Positions 7,538-16,065 of a DNA stretch of 38,660 bases are shown piece after piece. Source of the stretch: Campylobacteraceae bacterium (GTDB lineage: Bacteria > Campylobacterota > Campylobacteria > Campylobacterales > BB28); NCBI GenBank assembly GCA_016744535.1, contig JADGEE010000017.1:1-38660 (forward strand), in the 5' to 3' direction. The position numbers and the translations under genes are program-made. How positions within the stretch are numbered: position 1 is the stretch's first letter; the number at the start of each line of letters is the position of its first letter. The notes beneath the pieces are model-generated. The model had not been told where the DNA came from and did not search any database. It saw nothing but the letters and a program-made list of their open reading frames with translations.

Positions 7538-9017
7538 ATATACTCACTCTGCTATTGGTCTTCGCTATTTACTTGCAAATTTAAAAGAGTTTGAGAGTAA
7601 TGCCACTATTTTAGAGTTTACAATTAATGAGAATATTTCGGATGTTGCAGAAAAAATATTAAAATTAAAACCAAAAATTATTGGGATAGGTGTTTATATT
7701 TGGAACGCTTTAGAGGTTCAAAAATTAATCGAAATAATTAAAAAAGTTTCTCCTCAAACTATAATAGTTTTAGGTGGAGCTGAAGTTAGTTATGAGCCTT
7801 TTAGAGTAAATTTTGATTTAGCTGATTATATTATTAGTGGTGAGGGTGAATTATCTTTTTATGAGTTGTGTAAAAATATATTAAGTAATAATCCACCAAA
7901 AGATAGAGTATTTAAAATAACTCAAATTTCACTAGATAAAATTAAGTTACCTTATAAATATTATAGTGACGAAGATGTAAAGAATCGCTATATTTATGTA
8001 GAGGCATCAAGAGGATGTCCGTACTTATGTGAATTTTGCCTCTCTTCGATTGAAAAAGGTGTTAGATATTTTGATATTAAAAAGTTATTAAGTGAATTTG
8101 AAATACTTTGGCAAAGAGGAGTTAGAAGTTTTAAATTTATAGATAGAACATTTAATTTAAATATAAAAGTAGCAAATAAGTTATTAGATTTTTTTTTAGC
8201 AAAAGAGTCTCCATATTTTTTACATTTTGAAGTAATTCCTGATAATTTTCCTATAAGCTTAAGAGATAAAATCGCTAAATTTCCACCAGCATCACTTCAA
8301 CTTGAAGTGGGAATTCAAACTTTAAATTCAAAAATAGCCCTAAATATTAGCCGTAAAATTAAATTAGATAGAATAAAAGATAATTTAGAGTTTTTAGATA
8401 AAAATACAAATGCACATATGCACTTAGATTTAATTGTAGGATTACCAAATGAATCAATTGAAAGCTTTGGAAATAATTTAAATTTACTAACTTCAATTAC
8501 AGATTCTGAAATTCAAATAGGAATCTTAAAAAAATTATCAGGAACTACAATATCAAGACACGATATTGATTATCAAATGCTATATTCCGATACTCCTCCT
8601 TATGAAATTTTACAAAATAATTTAATTAGTTATGAAAAAATGCAAAAGATGAAACGATTTGCTAGATTTTGGGATTTAACTTATAATAGTGGAAATTTTA
8701 AAAAAACTATAATTTTATTATGGGAAGATAGCAATGTTTTTAGTGGTTTTTATAAATTTAGTAAGTGGATTTACTCTAAAACTGATTCAACTTGGCAAAT
8801 ATCTCTAAATAGATTATCTGAATATATCTTTGAGTATTTAACAAAAGAGTGTCAAAAAGATGATGATTTTATAGCAAATTTAATACTTGAAGATATTATG
8901 AAAATAAGCGGTCGAAAAATTCCACCATTTTTAAGAAAATATAATTTAGATATAAAAAAATATGAAAAGAGAGAGTTATCAAATATAAATAAGCGACAAA
9001 TGAAGCATATCAAATAA
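7503..9017 (+). CDS. B12-binding radical SAM protein (DUF4080 type)
   Basis: This 504-residue protein has an N-terminal cobalamin-binding Rossmann domain (about 1-140, with LGGAEVSYEP and YIISGEGE), a radical SAM barrel with the CxxxCxxC cluster as CPYLCEFC (Cys172, 176, 179), and a C-terminal helical DUF4080-like region. It should use a 4Fe-4S cluster, SAM and possibly cobalamin; the substrate is unknown. I choose the ATG at 7503; the TTG just before it at 7500 is a poorer start. It overlaps pth by 35 bases on the same strand and is followed by a 150-bp gap containing an inverted repeat, so it probably ends the rplY-pth operon. Confidence 0.85.
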   Translation: MKKIVLTTLNARYTHSAIGLRYLLANLKEFESNATILEFTINENISDVAEKILKLKPKIIGIGVYIWNALEVQKLIEIIKKVSPQTIIVLGGAEVSYEPFRVNFDLADYIISGEGELSFYELCKNILSNNPPKDRVFKITQISLDKIKLPYKYYSDEDVKNRYIYVEASRGCPYLCEFCLSSIEKGVRYFDIKKLLSEFEILWQRGVRSFKFIDRTFNLNIKVANKLLDFFLAKESPYFLHFEVIPDNFPISLRDKIAKFPPASLQLEVGIQTLNSKIALNISRKIKLDRIKDNLEFLDKNTNAHMHLDLIVGLPNESIESFGNNLNLLTSITDSEIQIGILKKLSGTTISRHDIDYQMLYSDTPPYEILQNNLISYEKMQKMKRFARFWDLTYNSGNFKKTIILLWEDSNVFSGFYKFSKWIYSKTDSTWQISLNRLSEYIFEYLTKECQKDDDFIANLILEDIMKISGRKIPPFLRKYNLDIKKYEKRELSNINKRQMKHIK

Positions 9018-9026
9018 ATAATAGAG

Positions 9027-9081
9027 AAAAATGATTAAAGGATACAACGCCATTTATTATCTATTTTAAATAATCATTTTT
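9027..9081. repeat. Perfect 11-bp inverted repeat in the intergenic region
   Basis: AAAAATGATTA (9027-9037) is repeated inverted as TAATCATTTTT (9071-9081), with 33 bases between the arms. The inner sequence also has GATA and TATC that could pair. Lying just after the radical SAM stop and ending in T5, it could form a weak long-looped terminator or structured 3' end. The AT-rich arms make chance a real possibility. Confidence 0.35.
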
Positions 9082-9169
9082 AGTTCAGATTCTTCTCCAA
9101 CTCCAATTTAAAGAAAGTGCTAAATAAGATTAACTTAGTTACAATTTAATTAAAAAAAGGTAGTCCATT

Positions 9170-9622
9170 ATGAGAAAATTATTTTTTTTAATGATTAGTG
9201 TTTTTACGAGTTTTGCTAGTAATGATTTAATTATAAAAAGTAGTCAGTGTAGCGTAGATATAACTATGAATAAATTAGAGAATAGCTTAATAGATAGAAA
9301 TTTAACTATATTTGCTAGAATTGACCATAAACAAAATGCAACTGATGTTAATATGACTCTAAGAGATAATGAAGTTATAATTTTTGGAAATCCAAAAGCT
9401 GGAACTAAAATTATGCAAAAAGATGCTTTAACTGGACTCGATTTACCACTTAAAATATTAGTTTATAAAGACGCAAAACTTCAAACAAGAATAGCTTATC
9501 ATAATCCAAAAAAATGGAGTAAAAATTATAATTTAAAAGATTGTAAAATAGTTGATAAAGTAACTACTATATTAGATAAAATAACAAAAGAAGTTATCTC
9601 AACTCCTTGCGGTAGAAAATAA
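9170..9622 (+). CDS. Secreted DUF302 domain protein
   Basis: The 150-residue product has a short signal peptide (about 1-16, KLFFLMISVFTSFAS) and a DUF302 domain: an amphipathic helix (SVDITMNKLENSLIDRNLTIFARIDH), a strand with NEVIIFGNPKAGTKIMQ, and the PLKILVYKD segment. DUF302 proteins are small periplasmic or membrane-facing proteins found with redox and sulfur metabolism genes; no reaction is established. Two Cys residues near the N-terminus (SSQCS) and the ends of the mature domain (KDCKI, TPCGRK) could form a disulfide. A plain AAAGGTAG ribosome site precedes the ATG. It is the first gene of the nine-gene run that continues to 17140. Confidence 0.75.
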   Translation: MRKLFFLMISVFTSFASNDLIIKSSQCSVDITMNKLENSLIDRNLTIFARIDHKQNATDVNMTLRDNEVIIFGNPKAGTKIMQKDALTGLDLPLKILVYKDAKLQTRIAYHNPKKWSKNYNLKDCKIVDKVTTILDKITKEVISTPCGRK

Positions 9623-9633
9623 GAAAGGTTTCA

Positions 9634-10953
9634 ATGTTAAAAGATATTTTTCCACTTAGTTTAATTATTTCACTTAGATTTTTAGGGCTTTTTATTGTAT
9701 TGCCTATACTTTCAGTTTATGCGTTAGAGTTAGAGGGTTCAAATGAGTTTTTAGTTGGTATTGTAATTGGAGGTTACGCACTAACTCAAATGATTTTTCA
9801 AGTACCGTTTGGAATGCTTAGTGATAAAATAGGCAGAAAAGTTACTATATTTATCGGTTTAGTTATTTTTGCAATAGGTTCAGTTATTTGTGCTATTAGT
9901 GATGATATTTATATGTTGTTACTTGGTAGATTACTACAAGGTGCTGGTGCAATTGGAGCGGTTGTAAGTGCAATGATAAGTGATTTTGTACCTGAAGAGA
10001 CTAGGGCGAAAGCTATGGCTATAATGGGAGGAAGTATTGCAGGGGCTTTTGCAATTGCAATGTTTGCAGGTCCTGTAATTGGTGGTTATTACGGGGTTGA
10101 TAAACTATTTATTTTAACAACTATTTTAGTTTTTATATCGATTCTAATTTTACTATTTAAAGTTCCAAATCCTCCAAAAGTAATCTATACTTTTAGTGAA
10201 AATAACTCCAATTTAAAAGATATTTTAAAAGATATAAATTTAATTAAAATGAATATCACTAACTTTTTACAAAAGGGGTTAATGTCTCTTACATTTTTAA
10301 TTATTCCAATATTTTTAACAAAAGAGTTTGGATGGGAGAAGAGTGAACTTTTTAAAGTATATCTTCCTGCACTAATTTTAGGAGTAATTGCAATGGCACC
10401 CTCTGCGATTTTAGCAGAAAAAAAAGGTAAATATAGAGAAGTTTTAATCGCAGGTATAATATTTTTTCTAATTTCATTTTTAATTATAGGTTTTAGCCAT
10501 AATGAGATATTATTTGTAATAGGTATAACTCTCTTTTTTATTGGATTTAATGTACACGAACCAATTATGCAATCACTCACTTCAAAATTGGCAAAAGCTC
10601 ATCAAAGAGGGAGTGCTTTAGGGGTTTTTAACTCATTTGGTTATTTTGGAACTTTTATAGGTGGACTTATTGGGGCTAGTTATATTAAATATGGTGACTT
10701 GACAATTTTATCTTACTCAATAATCGTAATAGCTATTGGTTGGATTATTTTAATAGCTAAAATGGAAAATCCATCTAAGAGAAAAAATTTATATATTGAT
10801 TTAAAAGATATTAATAAAGATAAAATTAGTGGCTTAAATGTAGTTAAGGGGATAATTGAGCATTACATCAATGAGAGTGAAAATAGAGTAATTATCAAAT
10901 ATAATGAAGATATAATCGAAGAAAAAGAGATAAAGGAATTTTTTAATGGGTAA
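9634..10953 (+). CDS. MFS exporter, YajR-like with C-terminal soluble domain
   Basis: This 439-residue major facilitator has 12 predicted helices and the drug:H+ antiporter motif A loop GMLSDKIGRK (residues 60-69) between helices 2 and 3. LGRLLQGAGAIGAVVSAMISD (around 95-115) corresponds to helix 4. Its sequence resembles E. coli YajR, including a C-terminal cytoplasmic segment (about 380-439: LNVVKGIIEHYINESENRV then IIEEKEIKEFF) with the pattern of YajR's small YAM domain. The substrate is unknown. It lies 11 bases after the DUF302 gene and overlaps the SiaA-like gene by 8 bases. Confidence 0.82.
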   Translation: MLKDIFPLSLIISLRFLGLFIVLPILSVYALELEGSNEFLVGIVIGGYALTQMIFQVPFGMLSDKIGRKVTIFIGLVIFAIGSVICAISDDIYMLLLGRLLQGAGAIGAVVSAMISDFVPEETRAKAMAIMGGSIAGAFAIAMFAGPVIGGYYGVDKLFILTTILVFISILILLFKVPNPPKVIYTFSENNSNLKDILKDINLIKMNITNFLQKGLMSLTFLIIPIFLTKEFGWEKSELFKVYLPALILGVIAMAPSAILAEKKGKYREVLIAGIIFFLISFLIIGFSHNEILFVIGITLFFIGFNVHEPIMQSLTSKLAKAHQRGSALGVFNSFGYFGTFIGGLIGASYIKYGDLTILSYSIIVIAIGWIILIAKMENPSKRKNLYIDLKDINKDKISGLNVVKGIIEHYINESENRVIIKYNEDIIEEKEIKEFFNG

Positions 10954-12628
10954 ACTTTTAGATATAAAATTAAAAAAGTTTTTCTCTTTTTTAATTTTTT
11001 GTCTTTTTATAGGATTAGGAATCACTTTTTATCTATTACACGATATGTATACTCTATCAAAAAAATTAAATATTTTAGAAAATAATAGATACGAACTTAC
11101 TCAAAAAGCAGATATATTAAGGCAAAGTTCTGATGATTTAACTAGATTTGCAAGAACTTATGTTGTAACAGGAGATGATATTTATAGGCAAAATTATTTT
11201 GAAATATTAGATATAAGAGATGGTAAACTAGAAGCTCCAAAAAACTACAATGCTATTTATTGGGATTTTGAAAAAGAGTTAAGAGAAAAAAGACATCCAT
11301 CTAAATTAAAAAAAATCTCTCTAAGGGATATTCTTAAAAAAATGCCTTATAGTAAATATGAATTTGATAAATTAAAAGAGGCTGAAAATAATTCAAATGA
11401 GTTAGTAAATCTTGAAGTTAAAGCATTTAAGGCAATGCTTGGAAAATCAAAAAATCAAAAGTTGGCTATAGAACTTATGCACTCAAAAGATTATCATAGT
11501 GCAAAACAGAAAATTATGCTACCTATTGATGAGTTTTTAGTATCTATTCAAAATAGAACAAACAAAGATATAACAAAATTAACAAACTTAAGAGAGACAG
11601 AACTTAATATTATAATAGCTCTATATACAGTATTTTTAATACTGTTTTTTATTTTAATGTATGTGCTTAAATTAAAAATATTGCAACCTGTGGATTTTTT
11701 GGTTCAATCAATAAATAGATTTATTAACAATCCTGATATAAAATTAAAAAAACATAAATTTTATAATGATGAGATAGGAGTTATGTCCAATTCATTTTTT
11801 TCAATGAATTCTAAAATAGTTGATAGAACACGAGAGCTTAAAAATATTAATACTCAAATTTCAAAGTCTATTGATTTTGCATCTATTATTCAACAAACAT
11901 TTAATTATAAAGAAGAGGCAATAAAGTATTTTTTCAATGAATATTTTATAATATTAAAACAAAAAGATACAGTCGGAGGAGATATTGTTTTATTTGAAAA
12001 GCTAAATAGTAATGAGTGTTTGCTTATGAATATAGATTGTACAAGCCACGGAGTACCTGGGGCTTTTGTAACTATGATAGTAAAAACACTACAAAGACAA
12101 ATTATAAAAGAGATAAAAAACCTACAAAATATTAGTCCTTCAGATATTTTAATAAAATTTAATTATGAGATAAAACATCTTTTAGAACAGACTAAAAAAT
12201 CTTCAAAATCAAATGTAGGATTTGATGGACAAGTTTTATACTATAATAAAATTACAAAAATTTTAAAATTTGCTAGTGCTAGAAATGATATAATAATCTC
12301 TTCAAATAATGAAGTTAAAAGAATTAGAGGAGATAGACACTCTGTAGGTTATAAAGATAGTAATGAAAAATTTAAGTTTAAAGAGCATACTTTTAAAATT
12401 CAATCAGACACAAATATTTATGTTTATAGTGATGGATTTACAGACCAACTTGGTGGAAAAAAATCTCTTCCATTTGGAAATAGAAGAACCTTAAATTTAA
12501 TTCAAAACTGTCAAAATTTAGATATGAATCTACAAAAAGAGTATTTATTAAATACACTTACTGAATATAAAAATAAAGAACAACAAAATGATGATATATC
12601 GTTTATTGGATTAAAAATAAAAGGATAA
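10946..12628 (+). CDS. SiaA-like membrane PP2C (SpoIIE-type) phosphatase
   Basis: This 560-residue membrane-bound sensor phosphatase has TM1 at about 12-31, a helical periplasmic region of about 190 residues, TM2 at about 220-243, a HAMP-like linker (about 245-300) and a PP2C/SpoIIE catalytic domain (about 325-560). The metal-binding Asp residues look intact: VGGD at 343-346, DCTSHGVPGAF starting at Asp364, SDG at 495-497, and the final NDD at 548-550. In Pseudomonas aeruginosa SiaA dephosphorylates SiaC, which then activates the cyclase SiaD; here a SiaC-like gene follows after 4 bases. The 8-base overlap with the MFS gene and tight packing suggest an operon. The kinase SiaB and a SiaD-type cyclase are not adjacent. 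The periplasmic ligand is unknown. Confidence 0.85.
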   Translation: MGKLLDIKLKKFFSFLIFCLFIGLGITFYLLHDMYTLSKKLNILENNRYELTQKADILRQSSDDLTRFARTYVVTGDDIYRQNYFEILDIRDGKLEAPKNYNAIYWDFEKELREKRHPSKLKKISLRDILKKMPYSKYEFDKLKEAENNSNELVNLEVKAFKAMLGKSKNQKLAIELMHSKDYHSAKQKIMLPIDEFLVSIQNRTNKDITKLTNLRETELNIIIALYTVFLILFFILMYVLKLKILQPVDFLVQSINRFINNPDIKLKKHKFYNDEIGVMSNSFFSMNSKIVDRTRELKNINTQISKSIDFASIIQQTFNYKEEAIKYFFNEYFIILKQKDTVGGDIVLFEKLNSNECLLMNIDCTSHGVPGAFVTMIVKTLQRQIIKEIKNLQNISPSDILIKFNYEIKHLLEQTKKSSKSNVGFDGQVLYYNKITKILKFASARNDIIISSNNEVKRIRGDRHSVGYKDSNEKFKFKEHTFKIQSDTNIYVYSDGFTDQLGGKKSLPFGNRRTLNLIQNCQNLDMNLQKEYLLNTLTEYKNKEQQNDDISFIGLKIKG

Positions 12629-12632
12629 AGAT

Positions 12633-13013
12633 ATGGAAAATTTAAATATTAAAAAAACAGATTCTTCCCCACAAATAGATATGAATGCTTTAAGTGGTCT
12701 AATAGATATAGTGGGTGATAGTTATCCTGAAGATAGTTTTGTGTTTTATGAAAATATTAATAGTTGGGTTGAAGAGTATTTTAAATCAGCACAAAAAATT
12801 ACGAAAATAAATTTTGAATTAAATTATATAAACTCTAGTAGTTTTAAAGTATTCTTTGATATGTTTGTTCTGTTTGATGAAGCTAGAAAAAAAGGAAATA
12901 ATATAGAAATAAATTGGATTTATGATGAGGAGAATGATGTATCTCAAGAGATAGGAGAAGATTTTATTTTAGATTTTAAAAATTTAAATATTAATCTTAT
13001 TGTTAAACATTAA
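12633..13013 (+). CDS. SiaC-like regulatory phosphoprotein (DUF1987)
   Basis: A 126-residue cytoplasmic protein of the SiaC/DUF1987 family. The hallmark GDSYPEDSF (about 28-36), the YINSSSFKVFFDMF helix start (about 65-78) and INWIYDEENDVSQEIGEDF (about 93-111) align well from memory with P. aeruginosa SiaC, in which the corresponding NTSS carries the regulatory phospho-Thr68. Here that position is Ser68. The family acts as a phospho-switch between a SiaB-type kinase and SiaA-type phosphatase, and the unphosphorylated form binds and activates a GGDEF cyclase. Its partner phosphatase lies directly upstream, but the target is not evident in this operon. A peroxidase gene follows 19 bases later. 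Confidence 0.82.
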   Translation: MENLNIKKTDSSPQIDMNALSGLIDIVGDSYPEDSFVFYENINSWVEEYFKSAQKITKINFELNYINSSSFKVFFDMFVLFDEARKKGNNIEINWIYDEENDVSQEIGEDFILDFKNLNINLIVKH

Positions 13014-13032
13014 TAAATAGTTAGGAGGGGTT

Positions 13033-13968
13033 ATGAGTAGTAAATTTTTAAAGTTAGTGCTAATTCTATTTTTAGTTAATTCATTAAGTGGTGAGGATCT
13101 GTTTTTACCTCTACCACAAAATATAAAACATAATACAAAAAAAGCAAAACTTGGTAAAAAACTTTTTTTAGATGTAAGGCTTTCAGGAGATGAGACTATC
13201 TCTTGTGCCACTTGTCATTCACTTCAAAATTATGGTGTTGATGGATTAAAAACTTCATTCGGAATTCGTGGGCAAAAAGGTTCTATAAATGCACCAACTG
13301 TTTATAATTCAGAGTATAACTTTGTGCAATTTTGGGATGGAAGAGCTAAAAATTTACACGAACAAGCAAAAGGGCCTATCGTAAATCCAATTGAGATGGA
13401 TAGTAGCTTTGAAAAAGTTGTTTTAAAATTATCTAAAGATAACAGCTATAAGAAAGAGTTTAATGAAATTTATAGTGATGGAATTACAATAGAAAATATT
13501 GTTAATGCGATAGCTGAATTTGAAAAGACTCTTATAACTCCAAATTCAAAATTTGATAAATTTTTAAGAAAAGAGATAACTTTAAGTAAAGAGGAAGCAG
13601 AAGGATTTAAACTTTTTAAATCAAAAGGTTGTATAGCTTGTCATAATGGAATAAATATTGGTGGAAATCTATTTCAAAAAATCGGAATTTTTGGTAAATT
13701 TAAGAAAGATGAAAATGTACAAACACACGATTTAGGAAGATTTAATGTTACAAAAAAAGAGTATGATAAATTTTATTTTAAAGTTCCAAGTTTAAGAAAT
13801 ATTGCTAAAACAGCTCCATACTTTCACGATGGTTCAATTAAAACATTAAATGAAGCTGTAAAAAAGATGGCTTATCATCAATTGGGAAGGTTTTTAAAAA
13901 AAGATGAAATTGATAAAATAGTTAAATTTTTACACACTTTAACAGGGGAGATAAATGAAACGGAGTAA
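13033..13968 (+). CDS. Periplasmic di-heme cytochrome c peroxidase (CCP/MauG family)
   Basis: The 311-residue product has a signal peptide (about 1-20) and two c-type heme sites, CATCH at 58-62 and CIACH at 200-204. It also has the family's FWDGRAKNLHEQA and PSLRNIAKTAPYFHDGS blocks. Met279 in VKKMAYHQLG is a candidate axial ligand of the high-potential heme. These enzymes reduce hydrogen peroxide to water in the periplasm with electrons from cytochrome c. An unusually strong ribosome site, AGGAGGGG, precedes the ATG, so this gene may be translated more strongly than its neighbours. It overlaps the following kinase gene by 14 bases. MauG-type oxidation of another substrate is less likely given the standard length and context. 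Confidence 0.93.
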   Translation: MSSKFLKLVLILFLVNSLSGEDLFLPLPQNIKHNTKKAKLGKKLFLDVRLSGDETISCATCHSLQNYGVDGLKTSFGIRGQKGSINAPTVYNSEYNFVQFWDGRAKNLHEQAKGPIVNPIEMDSSFEKVVLKLSKDNSYKKEFNEIYSDGITIENIVNAIAEFEKTLITPNSKFDKFLRKEITLSKEEAEGFKLFKSKGCIACHNGINIGGNLFQKIGIFGKFKKDENVQTHDLGRFNVTKKEYDKFYFKVPSLRNIAKTAPYFHDGSIKTLNEAVKKMAYHQLGRFLKKDEIDKIVKFLHTLTGEINETE

Positions 13969-15589
13969 AAAATTTATAACTCTAATTTCGCTTTTACCAA
14001 TTTTTGCCATAATTGTTGGATTTACTTATTACTATTTTAATTCTACTTTAGAGAAGATGAAAAATCAAGCTCAGATACTCTTAGTTGTGCAAAATTTAAA
14101 ACTTGCAAATCAAGAGATAGAAAATGTTTTTAAATTAAAATTAAACTATTTAAATTATGATTTGATAGTAGATAAGTTAGGGGATTTTGAAAAAAATTTA
14201 TATACTCTTGAAAATGATAAAAAATTATCACTTAAACTTTTAAATAAAAATATAGATAAAAAGCTATCTCATTTGAGTAAAATTTATGCAGATAGAAAAA
14301 ATAATATTGAAAAATATAAATCTACAACAGCAGTTGTAAATAACTCAATTAGATATATATTTGATTTACATAATAATTTGCATAATTTTATGTTTAAGGT
14401 TGATGATAAAAAGTTAAATTCAATTATGCAAATTTCAAATAATGTAATTGCACTTTTCACATTTGCGAATTTCGATAAGAAAATAAATATAGATAGATTA
14501 AAAGAAGTAGTATTAAGCATTAATAATGAATTTAAACAAGATAGTGAAATCTATGAGATAGTTGAAGCTCTAAAACTTCACTCAAATTTAATAATAGAGA
14601 ATGCCAAAGTTATTCAAGATATATATAAACAAGATAGCCAATTAGAGATGAGAGAGAATATTGATAATTTATATCAACTATTAATTAACTACTTTAGAGA
14701 TAATGGAATTTGGCAAGGTATTATAAATAATATATTATTTGTACTAGTATTTGTTTTATTAATAAGTGTTACTATTATTTTTATAAAAGAGGAGAAGTTA
14801 AAACGAAAAATTCAAGAGTTAAATCTTTCACTAGAAGAGAGAATAAGAGAAGAAATTCAAAAACAAAAAGAGAAAGATGAAATTATACTCCAACAGACAA
14901 AAGTTACTGCAATGGGTGAAATGGCTAGAAATATTGCTCACCAATGGAGACAACCACTAAATGCAACAGCACTAATTTTACAAGATATTTATGTATCTTA
15001 TGAAGATGGAGAGTTGGATTTAGAGTATATCCAACGCTCTGAAAAAGATGCTATGAAACAGATTCAATTTATGTCTCAAACTATTGATAGTTTTAGAACT
15101 CTATTTGAATCAAGTGAAGGAGTTAATGAATTTAATTTAGAGGTAACTATCAATAAAACTATGAATTTTTTAAATGCCTCAATGCAAAGTCATAGTATTC
15201 AAATTAAAAAAAATCTAATAGATGATATTATAGTTTGTGGCTCCCCTGATGAATTTTCACAAGTTGTTCTAAATATTTTAAATAATGCAAAAGATGCACT
15301 AATAGAAAAAAATATTTTAAACGCAAAAATAGAGATTGATGTTTCAAAAGATGAAAATAGTACAACTATTATATTTAAAGATAATGCAGGTGGAATTGAT
15401 AAAGAGATAATTGATAAAATTTTTGAGCCATATTTTACTACAAGAGACCAAGGAAAAGGTGTTGGAATGGGACTTTATATGTCAAAAGTAATAGTAGAGA
15501 AAAATATGAAAGGTAAATTATTAGTTACAAATTCCGATGAGGGAGCAGAATTTAAAATTGTGTTACCCATTATTAAAAAAAACGATTAA
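13955..15589 (+). CDS. Membrane sensor histidine kinase
   Basis: This 544-residue kinase has TM1 (about 7-27), a long helical periplasmic sensor region (about 30-255, rich in Lys, Asn and Leu, possibly of the DAHL or four-helix type), TM2 (about 256-277), a coiled coil (about 283-315) and the kinase core. The phospho-acceptor is His329 in HQWRQPLN, and the ATP-binding domain has NILNNAKDA (from about 440), DNAGG (476-480), EPYFTT and GVGMGLYMS. No response regulator gene is adjacent, so its partner is elsewhere. It overlaps the end of the peroxidase gene by 14 bases, which suggests that the pair is co-expressed. The signal is unknown; a link to peroxide or redox state is only an inference from context. 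Confidence 0.92.
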   Translation: MKRSKKFITLISLLPIFAIIVGFTYYYFNSTLEKMKNQAQILLVVQNLKLANQEIENVFKLKLNYLNYDLIVDKLGDFEKNLYTLENDKKLSLKLLNKNIDKKLSHLSKIYADRKNNIEKYKSTTAVVNNSIRYIFDLHNNLHNFMFKVDDKKLNSIMQISNNVIALFTFANFDKKINIDRLKEVVLSINNEFKQDSEIYEIVEALKLHSNLIIENAKVIQDIYKQDSQLEMRENIDNLYQLLINYFRDNGIWQGIINNILFVLVFVLLISVTIIFIKEEKLKRKIQELNLSLEERIREEIQKQKEKDEIILQQTKVTAMGEMARNIAHQWRQPLNATALILQDIYVSYEDGELDLEYIQRSEKDAMKQIQFMSQTIDSFRTLFESSEGVNEFNLEVTINKTMNFLNASMQSHSIQIKKNLIDDIIVCGSPDEFSQVVLNILNNAKDALIEKNILNAKIEIDVSKDENSTTIIFKDNAGGIDKEIIDKIFEPYFTTRDQGKGVGMGLYMSKVIVEKNMKGKLLVTNSDEGAEFKIVLPIIKKND

Positions 15590-15597
15590 GGTAAATA

Positions 15598-16065
15598 ATG
15601 GCAAGATGGCGAAATATTAAAAATTCACCTAAAATTACAAATTCACAAATGAAAGATGAAAATATTAAAATACCCTCTTTTTGGCAGAGATTAAAAGCTT
15701 TTTTAATTGACTTTTTTATGATATATGTTCCTTTAATTTATTTTTTTGGATATGTTGTATTTGATGGTAAAGATGATTTTAACTCAAATGAGTTAGCACC
15801 ATTTTTAGTTGTTTTAGTCTATGGATTGATAACCGTTATATTTTGGGTTAAAAATGGTCAAACCCCTGGGAAAAAAGCATTTGAGATGAGAGTTGTAGAT
15901 GCTAAAACGCATAAATTAATCTCTTTTCCAAAAGCTGTTTTTAGATTTATTATGTTTCTGTTTTCAGCTACTATCTTAATTGGAGTCATTATGCCTCTAA
16001 TGAGAAAAGATAAAAAAGCACTACACGATTTAATATCAGCAACTGTTGTAACATATGATAAATAG
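15598..16065 (+). CDS. RDD family membrane protein
   Basis: A 155-residue membrane protein of the RDD family: FWQRLKAFLIDFFMIY with the eponymous Arg31 and Asp38 in helix 1, a second helix (about 73-92), the short motif NGQTPGKKAFEMRVVD, and a third helix ending in the RKDKKALHDLISATVV segment. RDD proteins are small integral membrane proteins of unsettled function; some act in ion exchange. It lies 8 bases after the kinase gene and overlaps the next MFS gene by 11 bases. Confidence 0.88.
   Translation: MARWRNIKNSPKITNSQMKDENIKIPSFWQRLKAFLIDFFMIYVPLIYFFGYVVFDGKDDFNSNELAPFLVVLVYGLITVIFWVKNGQTPGKKAFEMRVVDAKTHKLISFPKAVFRFIMFLFSATILIGVIMPLMRKDKKALHDLISATVVTYDK

Noticed and set aside
10185-10580. 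131-codon ORF on the minus strand
   Set aside because: It is opposite the YajR-like MFS gene, whose helices and motifs are clear; the shadow frame has Ile and Lys runs only.
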